The translations under genes were made by a program, and so were the position numbers. The notes beneath the pieces are model-generated. The model saw only the letters and a program-made list of their open reading frames with translations, was not told where the DNA came from and did no database searches. Shown here in pieces: positions 43,040 through 51,404 of a DNA stretch of 64,000 nt. Source of the stretch: DASRHT01 sp035650355 (GTDB taxonomy: Bacteria > Chloroflexota > Ktedonobacteria > Ktedonobacterales > Ktedonobacteraceae); the NCBI GenBank assembly GCA_035650355.1, contig DASRHT010000090.1, forward strand, positions 1-64,000. The letters are read 5' to 3'. Numbering within the stretch: the first letter of the stretch is position 1; each line of letters begins with the position of its first letter.

Positions 43040-44746
43040 TTACTCATCTCCATTGACATGGAAGACGCGAGTGCCCCAGTTGAAAACGCCGTCGGTGGTC
43101 TGGCTACTCACAGGAGGTATGTACTCAATCGCCAGCCAGAAGGTGCTGCTGTTGGGATCGAGCGTAGCCCATGAGTAATCGCCCCAGCGAGGCTGGTTGT
43201 TCTCGTTATAGAAGCCATTGCCGTCGGCGGCGATCCGCACATTAGAGAAGCGGGCTGCATCCTCATGCTTGAATGAGTAGGCGGCGCTGGGGAAATTATT
43301 CGGTCCGCTAAAGGTGAAGACGATGACGGCAGTATGATCGAAGCTGACCTGGATCGAAGGGTAGAGCAGGTAATTGCCCAGTGAGGCCAGATAGCCCTGA
43401 TTCACCACATGAGCGTCACTGATCAATCCGTCGTCTACCTCTGGATGAACCTGGAACCAGGCAATACCGGCGCGAGGCGCTGTATCATTCGGAATGTTCA
43501 CAATTGTGTCCAGCGCGCCATAGAGGTTGCCATTGATAAACTGCACCTCCTGCAAACGGTCGTCGCCGGAGTCTAGAACTTGCGTAGTTCCCTTCTGCAT
43601 AGCGGCAGGTGGCACTCCATAAGTCTCCGAAGCAATCACCATGCTAGAGAGCGTCGGGACGCCGCCGTCGCTCACCGCCTCCCGATTGGTCATGGCCCAG
43701 GCGCCAAGACGGTTATCAGTGGTGCCATTGGGATCAAGGGAGTTCAGGAAAAAGCCTGCGTCGGCATGCCCATAAGTAAAGGCGGGTTGGATGGAAGTTG
43801 CCACCGCGCCACCGATGTTGAGATTGTCGAAATGTACAAAGTGGACATTCGACTTGAGCGAGAAGAGCTGCGCTTTGGAAAGGGCATAAACCTGCCCCCC
43901 ATTGGCCTGAGGACCAAGTATCGAAAATTCGTTGGTGTTGATATAGACATTCTGGCTGTCAATGCCCAGCAGCGGCTGATCGCCGAAGCAGGGGCAACCA
44001 ACATGAGAAGGCGTACCGTTGGTGCCGTCGTCGGTCGCGTCCAGGTGATAGACGGTCCAGGGGGTCGTGGGATCGCCACTGTTGTTGACCGCGATATCGG
44101 TACGGGCGGCTGTATTCGTGTCATTAATAAAGAGGATGATGGCGATCCAGGTATCAGTCGTCTTATCGAAGAAACAACGCGGATCGCTGGTAAATTGCTT
44201 CAATCCATCGTTAAAGAGCACATTGACGTTGAGCGGTCCGAGGACAACGGAGCCGTTGGTGCGATAGATCGTGAAGGCCGAGTTCACCGGTTCGAGGACG
44301 AAGCCATTGCCGACGCAGAGGCCCTGATCGGGCGGCTCAAATTCGGCCCCGAAATTGGTCACTTCACTGTCCAGGCTGCTCACGCCATTGAAGTTCCTCA
44401 AAATATTGCCGGCCTGACGCTCGGAATCGGAGGCATTGATCTGGCTGGCGGCTGTTCCCTGGCTGGCTGCCTTAGGAAGCTGGCGCTGGCCCTTGTCAAC
44501 GCGTCTTTTAATCGAAGCTTGCGTGGCTGCCTGCTGGGGAGGGTGGCGCGGATCGGCAATGCCCGCTGGCGCGATGGTGCCCTTCGTCACGCTATGATAA
44601 ACGGTGGCCTTTGCATTAGAAAGTGTGGATGCTTGCGTTGCGGGGATGCGTAGAAATAAGCTACCGGCCATTAACATACAAAGAATAACTACAATAGAGG
44701 CCGATGCGACGAGGTGCCTGTTCTTCAGGCGTACAAGAAATTGCAT
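43040..44746 (-). CDS. large secreted protein of unknown function
   Basis: A 568-residue exported protein. Residues about 12-35 form a signal peptide (SIVVILCMLMAGSLFL then ATQAS). A charged Gln/Ala-rich segment follows to about 115, then a globular part rich in Asn, Asp, Gly, Thr and aromatic residues (for example NFGAEFEPPDQGLCVGNGFVLEPVN; FGDQPLLGIDSQNVYIN; QPRWGDYSWATLDPN). The spaced repeats look like a beta-propeller. I do not recognise a catalytic motif. GGAGG lies 8 nt before the ATG. A 357-codon forward frame within it is a GC-bias shadow. Confidence 0.8.
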   Translation of the reverse strand: MQFLVRLKNRHLVASASIVVILCMLMAGSLFLRIPATQASTLSNAKATVYHSVTKGTIAPAGIADPRHPPQQAATQASIKRRVDKGQRQLPKAASQGTAASQINASDSERQAGNILRNFNGVSSLDSEVTNFGAEFEPPDQGLCVGNGFVLEPVNSAFTIYRTNGSVVLGPLNVNVLFNDGLKQFTSDPRCFFDKTTDTWIAIILFINDTNTAARTDIAVNNSGDPTTPWTVYHLDATDDGTNGTPSHVGCPCFGDQPLLGIDSQNVYINTNEFSILGPQANGGQVYALSKAQLFSLKSNVHFVHFDNLNIGGAVATSIQPAFTYGHADAGFFLNSLDPNGTTDNRLGAWAMTNREAVSDGGVPTLSSMVIASETYGVPPAAMQKGTTQVLDSGDDRLQEVQFINGNLYGALDTIVNIPNDTAPRAGIAWFQVHPEVDDGLISDAHVVNQGYLASLGNYLLYPSIQVSFDHTAVIVFTFSGPNNFPSAAYSFKHEDAARFSNVRIAADGNGFYNENNQPRWGDYSWATLDPNSSTFWLAIEYIPPVSSQTTDGVFNWGTRVFHVNGDE

Positions 44747-44931
44747 ATCCTAACCTCCTGGGAAAAGACGCACTACTTGTTTGAGCTGTGCGCGCTGCCA
44801 GATATTTCGTTTGATAGCATACGTAATCTGTAAATCGGCGCGTGCTTCATTATACGTTTTCTATCCGCTTGAACACAACCGATCCACCATCCCTCCTATG
44901 CCATTGCATAAATTTTTTGAAAAAAGTATGT

Positions 44932-44977
44932 AGAAAAGCCAGTGTAATCAGTCTAAACTAGTGACGCTGGCTTTTCT
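44932..44977. terminator. terminator downstream of the serine hydrolase gene
   Basis: AGAAAAGCCAGTGT pairs with ACGCTGGCTTTTCT (14 bp, one G-T). Confidence 0.75.
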
Positions 44978-45006
44978 GTCCGGTGCATACTATTGCGCTA
45001 AAGCGA

Positions 45007-46383
45007 CTATGATGCCGAATGGCGAGCGGCGATGCGTCCCGCGAAACGCAGCCATTTGATTTGTCCATCCGCCGCGCGCAAGAAATCGCCCTGCGTGTCC
45101 TTGAAGTAGGTATCGAGCGCAAGCACGCGATCCTTGCCACAAAATGCTAGAGGCACCAGCAGACTGGACCCGCTCTGCCGCGCTGACGAGGGGAGGATCT
45201 GAAGCATGAGCCGACCATCAACCATGCTCACCTCCCAGGGCGTAAACGAATCGCTGTATTGCCCTACGTAGGGAGCAAGTTGCTCTACAGGTAAGTCAAA
45301 CGGAATAATTTCTGGTTCGCTCAACGTCAGATAATGGCGTAAAGCCCATTGTGTGACTTCTTCGCACAACTGGCCGCCTGATGTAGCGTTGGTGAGGATG
45401 ATGATCGCGAAATGCATTGCCGGCACCATGAGCAATGACGCCTGCTGTCCCATAGTCGCGCCAGAATGCTCCACGGTACGCGCTCCATCGATCTCTCTCA
45501 GCCACCACGTCAGGCCAATTGTGGAGGAAGAGAAACTTTCGCGTAGCTGCGGCATTTGCATCTGGGCTATTGAGGCTGCGGTAAGCGCGCTTTCCCCATC
45601 AGTAGCGCTACTAACTCCCATGTGAAAGCGTAAGTAGCGCAACAGGTCCGTAACGCAGGAGACGAGCCCACCGGCAGGATGGGCGGCACGAGGAAGCGCC
45701 CAGGGGCGAGCCACTTCTGGCGTCGCGCTCTGGAGCGTATGACCGACCGCAACGCGATGGGTAATAGCCTCTTCCGCGAAAAAGCAGGACGAGGACATCC
45801 CCAGGGTATCGAGAACGAGCTCTTTTACTGCTTCCTCGTATGTTTTGCCGGTCAGAACCTCGATGATGCGACCGGCCAGGTAGAAGGCGGCATTGTTGTA
45901 ACCCCAGAATGCGCCTGGCTCCGTCAGTTGTGGCAGACGGACCATATTGGCAACGATCCTGGCTAGCGCGTCGTCGCCGCGACCTGTATCGTCGAAGTAG
46001 TCGCCGGGCCACCCGGCAGTATGAGTGAGAAGATGACGCATCGTCACCTTTGTCGCCGCTTCCTCGTCAGCAAGCTTGAGATCGGGCAGATATATACGCA
46101 GTGGCTGATCCAGGTCAAGCAGCCCCATCTCGACCAGCCGCATCGCTGCTGTCCCCGTCACCGTTTTGGTAATCGAGCCAACTTGAAAGAGCGTCTTGCT
46201 ATCGACCGGCAGGGGATGCTCAACATTTGTCACCCCGAAACCCGCGGCATATTCTTTCCCCTCATGAATCATGCCGACCGCCACGCCCGGCACCTGAAGC
46301 CGCTCCATCGTCTTTTTGATCATCTCTTCCAGCGGACGAAATTCCTGATTGTGCTGCGTTTGTGCCGCCGTTTTGTCGTTCAT
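45007..46383 (-). CDS. serine hydrolase, class C beta-lactamase family
   Basis: A 458-residue protein of the beta-lactamase/D-alanyl-D-alanine-peptidase clan. The catalytic SxxK is at 70-73 (SITK), YxN at 162-164 (YNN), and the third motif is probably HSG in VEHSGATMGQQ. A C-terminal extension of about 110 residues is lipocalin-like, as in many esterase-type members. There is no signal peptide with the start at 46383, so it may act in the cytoplasm as an esterase or peptidase rather than as a resistance enzyme. The start is supported by AAGGAGA. The gene lies behind a strong promoter and a leader with a complete terminator, suggesting attenuation. Confidence 0.88.
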   Translation of the reverse strand: MNDKTAAQTQHNQEFRPLEEMIKKTMERLQVPGVAVGMIHEGKEYAAGFGVTNVEHPLPVDSKTLFQVGSITKTVTGTAAMRLVEMGLLDLDQPLRIYLPDLKLADEEAATKVTMRHLLTHTAGWPGDYFDDTGRGDDALARIVANMVRLPQLTEPGAFWGYNNAAFYLAGRIIEVLTGKTYEEAVKELVLDTLGMSSSCFFAEEAITHRVAVGHTLQSATPEVARPWALPRAAHPAGGLVSCVTDLLRYLRFHMGVSSATDGESALTAASIAQMQMPQLRESFSSSTIGLTWWLREIDGARTVEHSGATMGQQASLLMVPAMHFAIIILTNATSGGQLCEEVTQWALRHYLTLSEPEIIPFDLPVEQLAPYVGQYSDSFTPWEVSMVDGRLMLQILPSSARQSGSSLLVPLAFCGKDRVLALDTYFKDTQGDFLRAADGQIKWLRFAGRIAARHSAS

Positions 46384-46398
46384 AACGTTTCTCCTTGC

Positions 46399-46440
46399 CA
46401 AAAAAAGACAAAAATAACGCATGCCAACACCGGCATGCGT
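46399..46440 (-). terminator. leader terminator upstream of the serine hydrolase (attenuator candidate)
   Basis: On the reverse strand ACGCATGCC and GGCATGCGT form a perfect 9-bp stem, followed by TATTTTTGTCTTTTTTT and only then the ribosome site of the gene. A second hairpin (GGTCACTC/GAGTGGCC, about 46471-46490) lies closer to the promoter. Confidence 0.65.
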
Positions 46441-46499
46441 TTCCCAGGGCCAATAAAGCCCAACAGAAAAGGCCACTCGGTTGAGTGACCTGCGGCCCC

Positions 46500-46527
46500 A
46501 TTATATACTTGTTTTAAAGCTTGTCAA
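46500..46527 (-). promoter_or_regulatory. strong promoter of the serine hydrolase gene
   Basis: Read on the reverse strand: TTGACA (46527-46522), 16-bp spacer, TATAAT (46505-46500). Confidence 0.7.
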
Positions 46528-46556
46528 TAGGTGAAAACTGTTAGAACTGTCTGTAT

Positions 46557-46620
46557 GGGGGACAGGGCTTGCCCTTGCCCACGAAGGGCGTTGCAGGGCA
46601 GGGGCAAGCCCTGCCCCTAC
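46557..46620. repeat. dispersed GC-rich hairpin repeat
   Basis: GGGGACAGGGCTTGCCC and AGGGGCAAGCCCTGCCCC are the two arms of an imperfect hairpin of more than 20 bp, immediately upstream of the ATP-grasp gene. Confidence 0.65.
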
Positions 46621-46647
46621 AGATTTTGTAAACAAAGGAAAACGTGT

Positions 46648-47553
46648 ATGCGTATAATCTTCTGCACCGATTACTGGAATCGGCTATCGCCTGATCCGGC
46701 CTATCAGGCTGAGGCCGACGCGGCGGCAAAGTTGCGCCTCGACTACTCCCTGATTAATTTTGAGGTGTTGACAGAGCAACAAAATGCGGTGCGCGCGGTG
46801 AGCAGAGTAGAGCCAGCGACATCTGGGGAAGTGGCAGTCTATCGGGGATGGATGCTCAAACCGCAGGTGTACGAGCGCCTCTATGCGGCTCTCGCGGAGA
46901 AGGGGCTTGTGCTGATCAATACGCCCGCCGCTTATAAACATTGCCACTATCTACCGGAGTCCTATCATATCATTGAAGGTTACACGCCTGGATCGATATG
47001 GATCAAAGCCGAAACTGGTATGCATCTGGATGATATTATGACCCGGCTGCGCGTATTCGGCGATAAGCCCATCATCGTCAAGGATTTTGTCAAGTCGAGG
47101 AAACATGAGTGGAACGAGGCATGTTACATCCCTTCCGCGTCCGATAGAGACGCCGTTGAACGGGTGGTGACGCGCTTCTTACAGCTCCAGGGCGAGGATT
47201 TGAACGAGGGCCTCGTTTTCCGCGAGTTTATCGAGTTTGAGCCACTGACAACGCATTCAAAGAGCGGCATGCCGCTGACAAAGGAATTTCGTTTATTCGT
47301 GCTCGACAGTCAGATTATCTTCTCGACGGAGTATTGGGAGGAAGGCAGCTACGGCGATGACCGCAAGGCGTCTCCCCCGCTTGACACGTTTCGCCAGATG
47401 GCGCAAAAGGTCCAGAGCCGGTTTTTTACCCTGGATGTGGCGCTCAAGAAGGACGGGACCTGGAGCATTGTTGAACCTGGCGATGCCCAGGTCGCGGGCC
47501 TCCCCGAAAAAACTGACGTGAATGCGTTCTATCAGGCTCTAGCCGCGCTTTAA
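46648..47553 (+). CDS. ATP-grasp domain protein (DUF4343-like)
   Basis: A 301-residue protein with features of the ATP-grasp fold: IIVKDFVKSRKHEW (nucleotide-binding Lys region), LVFREFIEFEPL, KEFRLFVLDSQII and a metal-site end TWSIVEPGDAQVAGLP. The N-terminal part (IIFCTDYWNRLSPDPAY) suits the pre-ATP-grasp domain. Members ligate carboxylates to amines, but the substrates are unknown here. The start at 46648 has AAAGGAAAA upstream; a longer frame to 46531 translates the hairpin repeat and is rejected. Its 3' end overlaps the convergent DUF488 gene by 15 bp. Confidence 0.8.
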   Translation: MRIIFCTDYWNRLSPDPAYQAEADAAAKLRLDYSLINFEVLTEQQNAVRAVSRVEPATSGEVAVYRGWMLKPQVYERLYAALAEKGLVLINTPAAYKHCHYLPESYHIIEGYTPGSIWIKAETGMHLDDIMTRLRVFGDKPIIVKDFVKSRKHEWNEACYIPSASDRDAVERVVTRFLQLQGEDLNEGLVFREFIEFEPLTTHSKSGMPLTKEFRLFVLDSQIIFSTEYWEEGSYGDDRKASPPLDTFRQMAQKVQSRFFTLDVALKKDGTWSIVEPGDAQVAGLPEKTDVNAFYQALAAL

Positions 47554-47919
47554 CACCTGCTGTAAGTGATCTCGCAGCACAACGGCGTTGTTATGCTCGA
47601 CATCGTGGGCGGCGAAGACGAGCGTGATCGGACCCTGTTGCGCTTTATCCTCCAGTTGCTGCAAAGCTGCCTGCGCCTCTGGGGAACGCAGCTCTGCTTC
47701 ATAGCGACGGCGGAACTCCGCGAATTTCTCAGGATCGTGCCCAAACCATTTCCGCAACTCGTTGCTCGGAGCAAGCTCTTTTAGCCAGAGATCAACATGC
47801 GCCCGCTCCTTAGAGAGCCCACGCGGCCAGAGCCGATCAACCAGGATACGCGTTCCATCCTCAGGCTCAGCCTCATCATAAACGCGTTTGATAGCTAGAG
47901 GTAATTTTTGCGTCGCCAT
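47539..47919 (-). CDS. DUF488-family protein
   Basis: A 126-residue DUF488 protein. The family signature is clear: AIKRVYDEAEPEDGTRILVDRLWPRGLSKE, WLKELAPSNELRKWFGHDPEKFAEFRRRY and the Cys-free end ITLVFAAHDVEHNNAVVLRDHL. Biochemical function is not established for the family; heme- or nucleic-acid-related roles have been suggested only loosely. The start at 47919 has AGAGGATACA. Its probable promoter is the element at 48030-48121, which is nearly the same as the one before menC. Confidence 0.9.
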   Translation of the reverse strand: MATQKLPLAIKRVYDEAEPEDGTRILVDRLWPRGLSKERAHVDLWLKELAPSNELRKWFGHDPEKFAEFRRRYEAELRSPEAQAALQQLEDKAQQGPITLVFAAHDVEHNNAVVLRDHLQQVLKRG

Positions 47920-48029
47920 TGTATCCTCTTTTCTATAAACTTGCTTTCTATAACAACCATAGTGCAGAGGATCAAGCATAGTGTACGCCGGAGGAAGCGC
48001 GGAGCGGAGAATCCGTCGAGAAAAAGCGA

Positions 48030-48121
48030 TAATTTCAGTACCCTCAAGCGGGTCGAGATAGCCCCAGACACCCCACCGCTCCTCTTGAGGAGAAGTATAG
48101 CGTCAAACCCGAAGATGTCAA
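48030..48121 (-). promoter_or_regulatory. promoter/operator element shared with menC, upstream of the DUF488 gene
   Basis: Read on the reverse strand: TTGACA (48121-48116), 16-bp spacer, TATACT (48099-48094), then CTCCTCAAGAGGAGCG and, further on, CTCGACCCGCTTGAGGGTACTGAAA. It aligns along its full length with 38966-39055, including the T(C/T)TTCGGGT(A/T)TGACGC spacer. Confidence 0.7.
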
Positions 48122-48252
48122 GGGAAAATGCACTAAAGGCAGATTTGACAAGAGCGAGCTCTGCCTTGCATACTTAAAAATGAGTAATCCCCAATATGTG
48201 TTGTCCCTTAATGATTGATTGTGCTACTTTGCACGGAGGAGAAGTCAGACTG

Positions 48253-49323
48253 ATGATACTGAAAACGCTCCATGTCGATCCCCTGGAACTCGAACGGCGC
48301 ACCGGCTGGGAGATCAAGCCGGAGGGCGCCTGCAAGGATGATCGCTGCGTTCCCTTGCCAGCTATGGCTGGCCCGCAGGTCGATGTGCGAGAGCTGGCGG
48401 AGCGGCTGGGCATGCCGCTGCTCCACGATGAGAAACATGATCTCTGGTCTCTTGGCCCCGAGTCGGGCGGCCATGTGCTCAACAGCGCCGTTGCTCCCGA
48501 TATCGTGCTGACCGATCTTGATGGCAACCCCTTCGCGCTCAGCTCGTTGCGCGGTCAGAAGGTGATAATAATTGCATGGGCCTCCTGGTGAGGGTGCCGT
48601 CATGATCTGCCCGTGTGGCAGGCTCTACGCACCGAACTACATCCCCAGGGTTTAGAAGTCGTCACCGTTGCCCTTGATACCGCTGGCGCTGAAGCTGCTC
48701 GCCCCTGGATCGAAGCGGCTAAGCCCGAACATCCTTCGCTTATCGACCAGGCTCACATTCTTGATGAACTGCTGGGCGTCGTCAATGTCCCCAATGCCGT
48801 CTGGATCAATGAGGAAGGTATGATTGTGCGTCCGGTGGAACCGGCCTATCCCCATCGCCCAAACTTTTTCAGAAGCTCTCGTTCTAGCGGCGAGTCCACA
48901 GGTGAGCCCTCTCCCCAACGCAGGCTGACTGATAGCGTGATGGATGTCGTGCGCAGAATCCAGATCGAGCCGGAAGCCTATATCGCGGCCTTGCGCGATT
49001 GGGTCGAGAAGGGAGCGGCCAGCAGCTACGCGCTTTCGCCCGAAGAGGTAGTGCGGCGCTCGCATCCGCGCCCACCAGAAGTAGCGGAAGCAGCCGCCAG
49101 CTTTGAGCTTGGGCAATATCTCCACCGCTCTGGCTATCCTGACGATGCCATACCCTGGTTCCGCCAGGCTCATCGTTTGCAGCCTGATAACTGGACCTAC
49201 AAGCGGCAAGCCTGGACCTTTGCCAATCCCACGCAAGGCCCCAGTGAAGCCTATGATAGCCATTGGCTCGCCGACGTGCTGGCAATCGGACCCGAAAACT
49301 ACTATCCGCGCCTCGAACTATAA
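48253..49323 (+). CDS. thioredoxin-like redox protein with in-frame TGA: candidate selenoprotein
   Basis: One reading frame runs from the ATG at 48253 to 49323 if the TGA at 48589-48591 is read through (356 residues, Sec at 113). The flanking residues, IIAWASW then GCRHDLPVWQ, are those around the active-site Cys of TlpA/ResA-like redoxins (WASWCxxCR), so TGA stands exactly where the redox-active Cys would be, giving WAxxUGC. A bSECIS-like hairpin follows at once. Downstream residues continue the fold (EVVTVALDT, NAVWINEEGMIVR) and end in a TPR-like region (ASFELGQYLHRSGYPDDAIPWFRQAH). GGAGGAG precedes the start. Alternatives are a nonsense mutation or two separate genes, both less likely given the position and conservation of frame. 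Probably reduces peroxides or disulfides. Confidence 0.8.
48589..48633 (+). promoter_or_regulatory. TGA (Sec) codon and bSECIS-like stem-loop
   Basis: After TGA (48589-48591), GGTGC (48593-48597) pairs with GCACC (48629-48633), GT (48599-48600) with AC (48627-48628) past one bulged C, and CTGCC (48607-48611) with GGCAG (48617-48621). The apical loop is CGTGT, with G at its second position, about 20 nt from the TGA. Bacterial SECIS elements are short stem-loops in this distance range with a G near the start of the loop. Confidence 0.7.
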
Positions 49324-49329
49324 TTACTC

Positions 49330-49363
49330 GAATGGAGTGAGAGAAAGCAACCTCACTCCATTC
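49330..49363 (+). terminator. hairpin after the redoxin gene
   Basis: GAATGGAGTGAG and CTCACTCCATTC form a perfect 12-bp stem with a 10-base loop, 6 bp after the stop codon. A pyrimidine-rich but not T-only tract follows. Confidence 0.7.
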
Positions 49364-49391
49364 TCTCTTATAGATAGAAGGAACAACTTGT

Positions 49392-50636
49392 ATGAGCGAA
49401 AAATGGCTACAACAATATATTCTGCTGGCGTTTCATATAGACAAAGTGGTGCGGGCGGCTTACGAATGTCCATTTGTTGAAGCGTATTACGGTCCACCTG
49501 CGTGGGAGTCACAGGCCGAAGCTGAACCCGTGATGGCTCCCGCCGACCTGGTGCGGCAATCTATGGCCCTGGCAGATACTTTGCCATTGCAGGGCTTTCC
49601 CTCTCAACGGGCGACCTATCTGGGGAAGCATGTCAAAGCTATGGAAACCTTATGCCGTAAGCTCAGTGGTGAGCCTCTCTCGCTGGCGGAAGGGGCCAGA
49701 TATTGCCTGGATATTCAGCCAGCCTGGACGCCAGAGGAGCAATTTGAGCAGGCGCATGCCCTGTACGAGTCGGTGCTTCCTGGAACAGGCAATCTTGCGG
49801 AGCGTTGGCAAACATACCGAGCCTCGCTTGCTTTCCCCTCAGACCAGCCTGACGCGCTAATAGACTTTATTAAGCAGGCATATGCCGAAGCGCGCAAGCG
49901 CACAAAAGCTTTCATAGATCTGCCTGAAGAAGAAACGATTGAGATTGAGTATCGTGCTGAGTGGGAACACGATGCCGCTGCCTACTATGAGGGCAACTAT
50001 CGAACACATATCGTTATGAACGTCGCCTCGACCGGAGCGTATCTCTCTCGCCTGTTTGATCATAAAGTGTGCCATGAAGGCTATCCCGGTCATCATACCG
50101 ATTATATCCTCAAGGAACAGCTTCTTTATCGCCAGCAGGGCTATGTAGAGCATGCAATCAATTTGACCCTATGTCCGCAACGCGTAATCGAGGAGGGCAT
50201 CGCGCAGATGGCCCACGCAATGATCTTCGCGGAAGGGGAAGCTGAGCAATGGATAGCTGAACACGTTTATCGAACAATACAAAAAGAGGTTGATCCGATA
50301 GTGCTTTTACGCTTACGGCAGGCCAGTGAGATGCTGGGAGGCGTCTGGGACAACGCAGCCATGCTCTTAGATGAAGGACGATCAGAGCGGGAAGTGAACC
50401 AGTACCTTACCACACACATACTGCTTGCGCCAGATCAAGCTGCCCAGATGGTGACTCATTTGAAACATCCCATCTGGGGGCGTAATGAGCTGACATATTT
50501 GAGCGGCAAAAAGCTGATGCAGCCGTGGCTACAGGGAGCTGATAAGCTAGCAGTGTTTCGCCGCTTCTTAACGGAGCAGATCACGCCTTCGCAGCTAATT
50601 GGTGGAAAGAGGGACAAAGCGACGTGGAAACAATGA
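49392..50636 (+). CDS. HExxPGH-type putative metallopeptidase (DUF885-like)
   Basis: A 414-residue protein. The central motif HEGYPGHH (within VCHEGYPGHHTDYIL) matches the zinc-site variant HExxPGHH of DUF885-type metallopeptidases; a Glu further on (VIEEGIAQMAHAM) is a candidate third ligand. No signal peptide is visible, so the enzyme is probably cytoplasmic. Members of this group are often shorter or longer and mostly uncharacterised; peptidase function is by motif. GAAGGAAC precedes the ATG. It is separated from the redoxin gene by a hairpin. Confidence 0.75.
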   Translation: MSEKWLQQYILLAFHIDKVVRAAYECPFVEAYYGPPAWESQAEAEPVMAPADLVRQSMALADTLPLQGFPSQRATYLGKHVKAMETLCRKLSGEPLSLAEGARYCLDIQPAWTPEEQFEQAHALYESVLPGTGNLAERWQTYRASLAFPSDQPDALIDFIKQAYAEARKRTKAFIDLPEEETIEIEYRAEWEHDAAAYYEGNYRTHIVMNVASTGAYLSRLFDHKVCHEGYPGHHTDYILKEQLLYRQQGYVEHAINLTLCPQRVIEEGIAQMAHAMIFAEGEAEQWIAEHVYRTIQKEVDPIVLLRLRQASEMLGGVWDNAAMLLDEGRSEREVNQYLTTHILLAPDQAAQMVTHLKHPIWGRNELTYLSGKKLMQPWLQGADKLAVFRRFLTEQITPSQLIGGKRDKATWKQ

Positions 50637-50664
50637 CGCAGAAGCTGCTATCCATACACCGCTG

Positions 50665-50847
50665 TTACATGAGCATGCTCAGCCAGAACGTCATATCCGT
50701 GCTTTCTTTTCGTAATCTACGTTCTATCTCTCGCGGTCCCCACCTGTTTTCCTGGCTGGTCGCGCCGCACCGCTCGGCTTCGGTCGCAACTGTTATAAGT
50801 TGCTCAAACGTCTCCACTAACTTCTGTATGATCTGCTCTTTTGACAT
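50665..50847 (-). pseudogene. truncated DinB-like N-terminal fragment
   Basis: A 60-codon frame with an excellent start (AGGAGG, 5 nt before ATG). It begins like DinB/ClbS-type four-helix proteins (KEQIIQKLVETFEQLITVAT, then ENRWGPREI), but after WGPREI, where family members continue with a His-containing helix, it becomes basic and stops. Another frame just downstream reads DVLAEHAHVTAVYG, suggesting a frameshift or deletion. It may be a remnant or a real short protein. Confidence 0.5.
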
Positions 50848-50952
50848 AATATCCTCCTGTATTTCATATAGTTCTGGATTTGCAAATTCTTCCGAGAACC
50901 CAGTATACTCACGAAGCGGACGACGAGCTTTGATGTTCGTGAGGTTCGTTTG

Positions 50953-51261
50953 CTACTGGCTTGCCTTCAGAAGAATTTCCCAGGGCTCGATTGACACTGT
51001 ACGCAGCAACCCCAGTGATGTCCAGGGATCGTCTGCTAGTCGGCGCTCGATGGCTTGCTCGCTTGCGGCGGCAATGATGAGTAGGACGTTTTTGCCATCG
51101 CCAAGCGGGCCGCCCAGGATGACGAAGCCTTCGTCTACCAGTGCATCCATGAACGCAGCATGTTCATCCCATTGCTCCTGCTGACGCATAGGAATTCTGG
51201 TATGCCAGTTATCCACTCGTTCCAGGAGAACCGCGTAATAGGTTGTGGGTGGTTGAGCCAT
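50953..51261 (-). CDS. YCII-related protein
   Basis: A 102-residue ferredoxin-like-fold protein of the YCII group. Typical parts are YYAVLLERVDNW, EHAAFMDALVDEGFVILGGPLGDG and DDPWTSLGLLRTVSIEPWEILL. The conserved His (EHAAFM) and Asp (DDPW) that line the presumed active site are present. Function of such proteins is largely unknown; some dehalogenate or isomerise small aromatics. AAAAGGAGA sets the start at 51261. Confidence 0.85.
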   Translation of the reverse strand: MAQPPTTYYAVLLERVDNWHTRIPMRQQEQWDEHAAFMDALVDEGFVILGGPLGDGKNVLLIIAAASEQAIERRLADDPWTSLGLLRTVSIEPWEILLKASQ

Positions 51262-51404
51262 CAACGTCTCCTTTTTAAGAAATATGCGATCCTTTGCTAA
51301 TTTTACCCTGGAAATAGGACAGATTTATGTCCTTTTTTCGCAAGTGCTATAATCAGGTATTGTTTTCTCGATTATAACGTAAGAATGTAAGGAAGAGAGT
51401 CGCC

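Noticed and set aside
43580..44653. 357-codon forward frame opposite the secreted-protein gene
   Set aside because: Antisense shadow of a GC-rich gene; no start signals and no recognisable protein features, whereas the reverse strand has a signal peptide and ribosome site.
46531..46647. N-terminal extension of the ATP-grasp protein
   Set aside because: It translates the repeat at 46557-46620; the ATG at 46648 has a proper ribosome site and the expected family start.
48613..49323. A separate GTG-started gene downstream of the TGA
   Set aside because: It is in the same frame as 48253-48591, has no ribosome site, and would begin in the middle of the thioredoxin fold.
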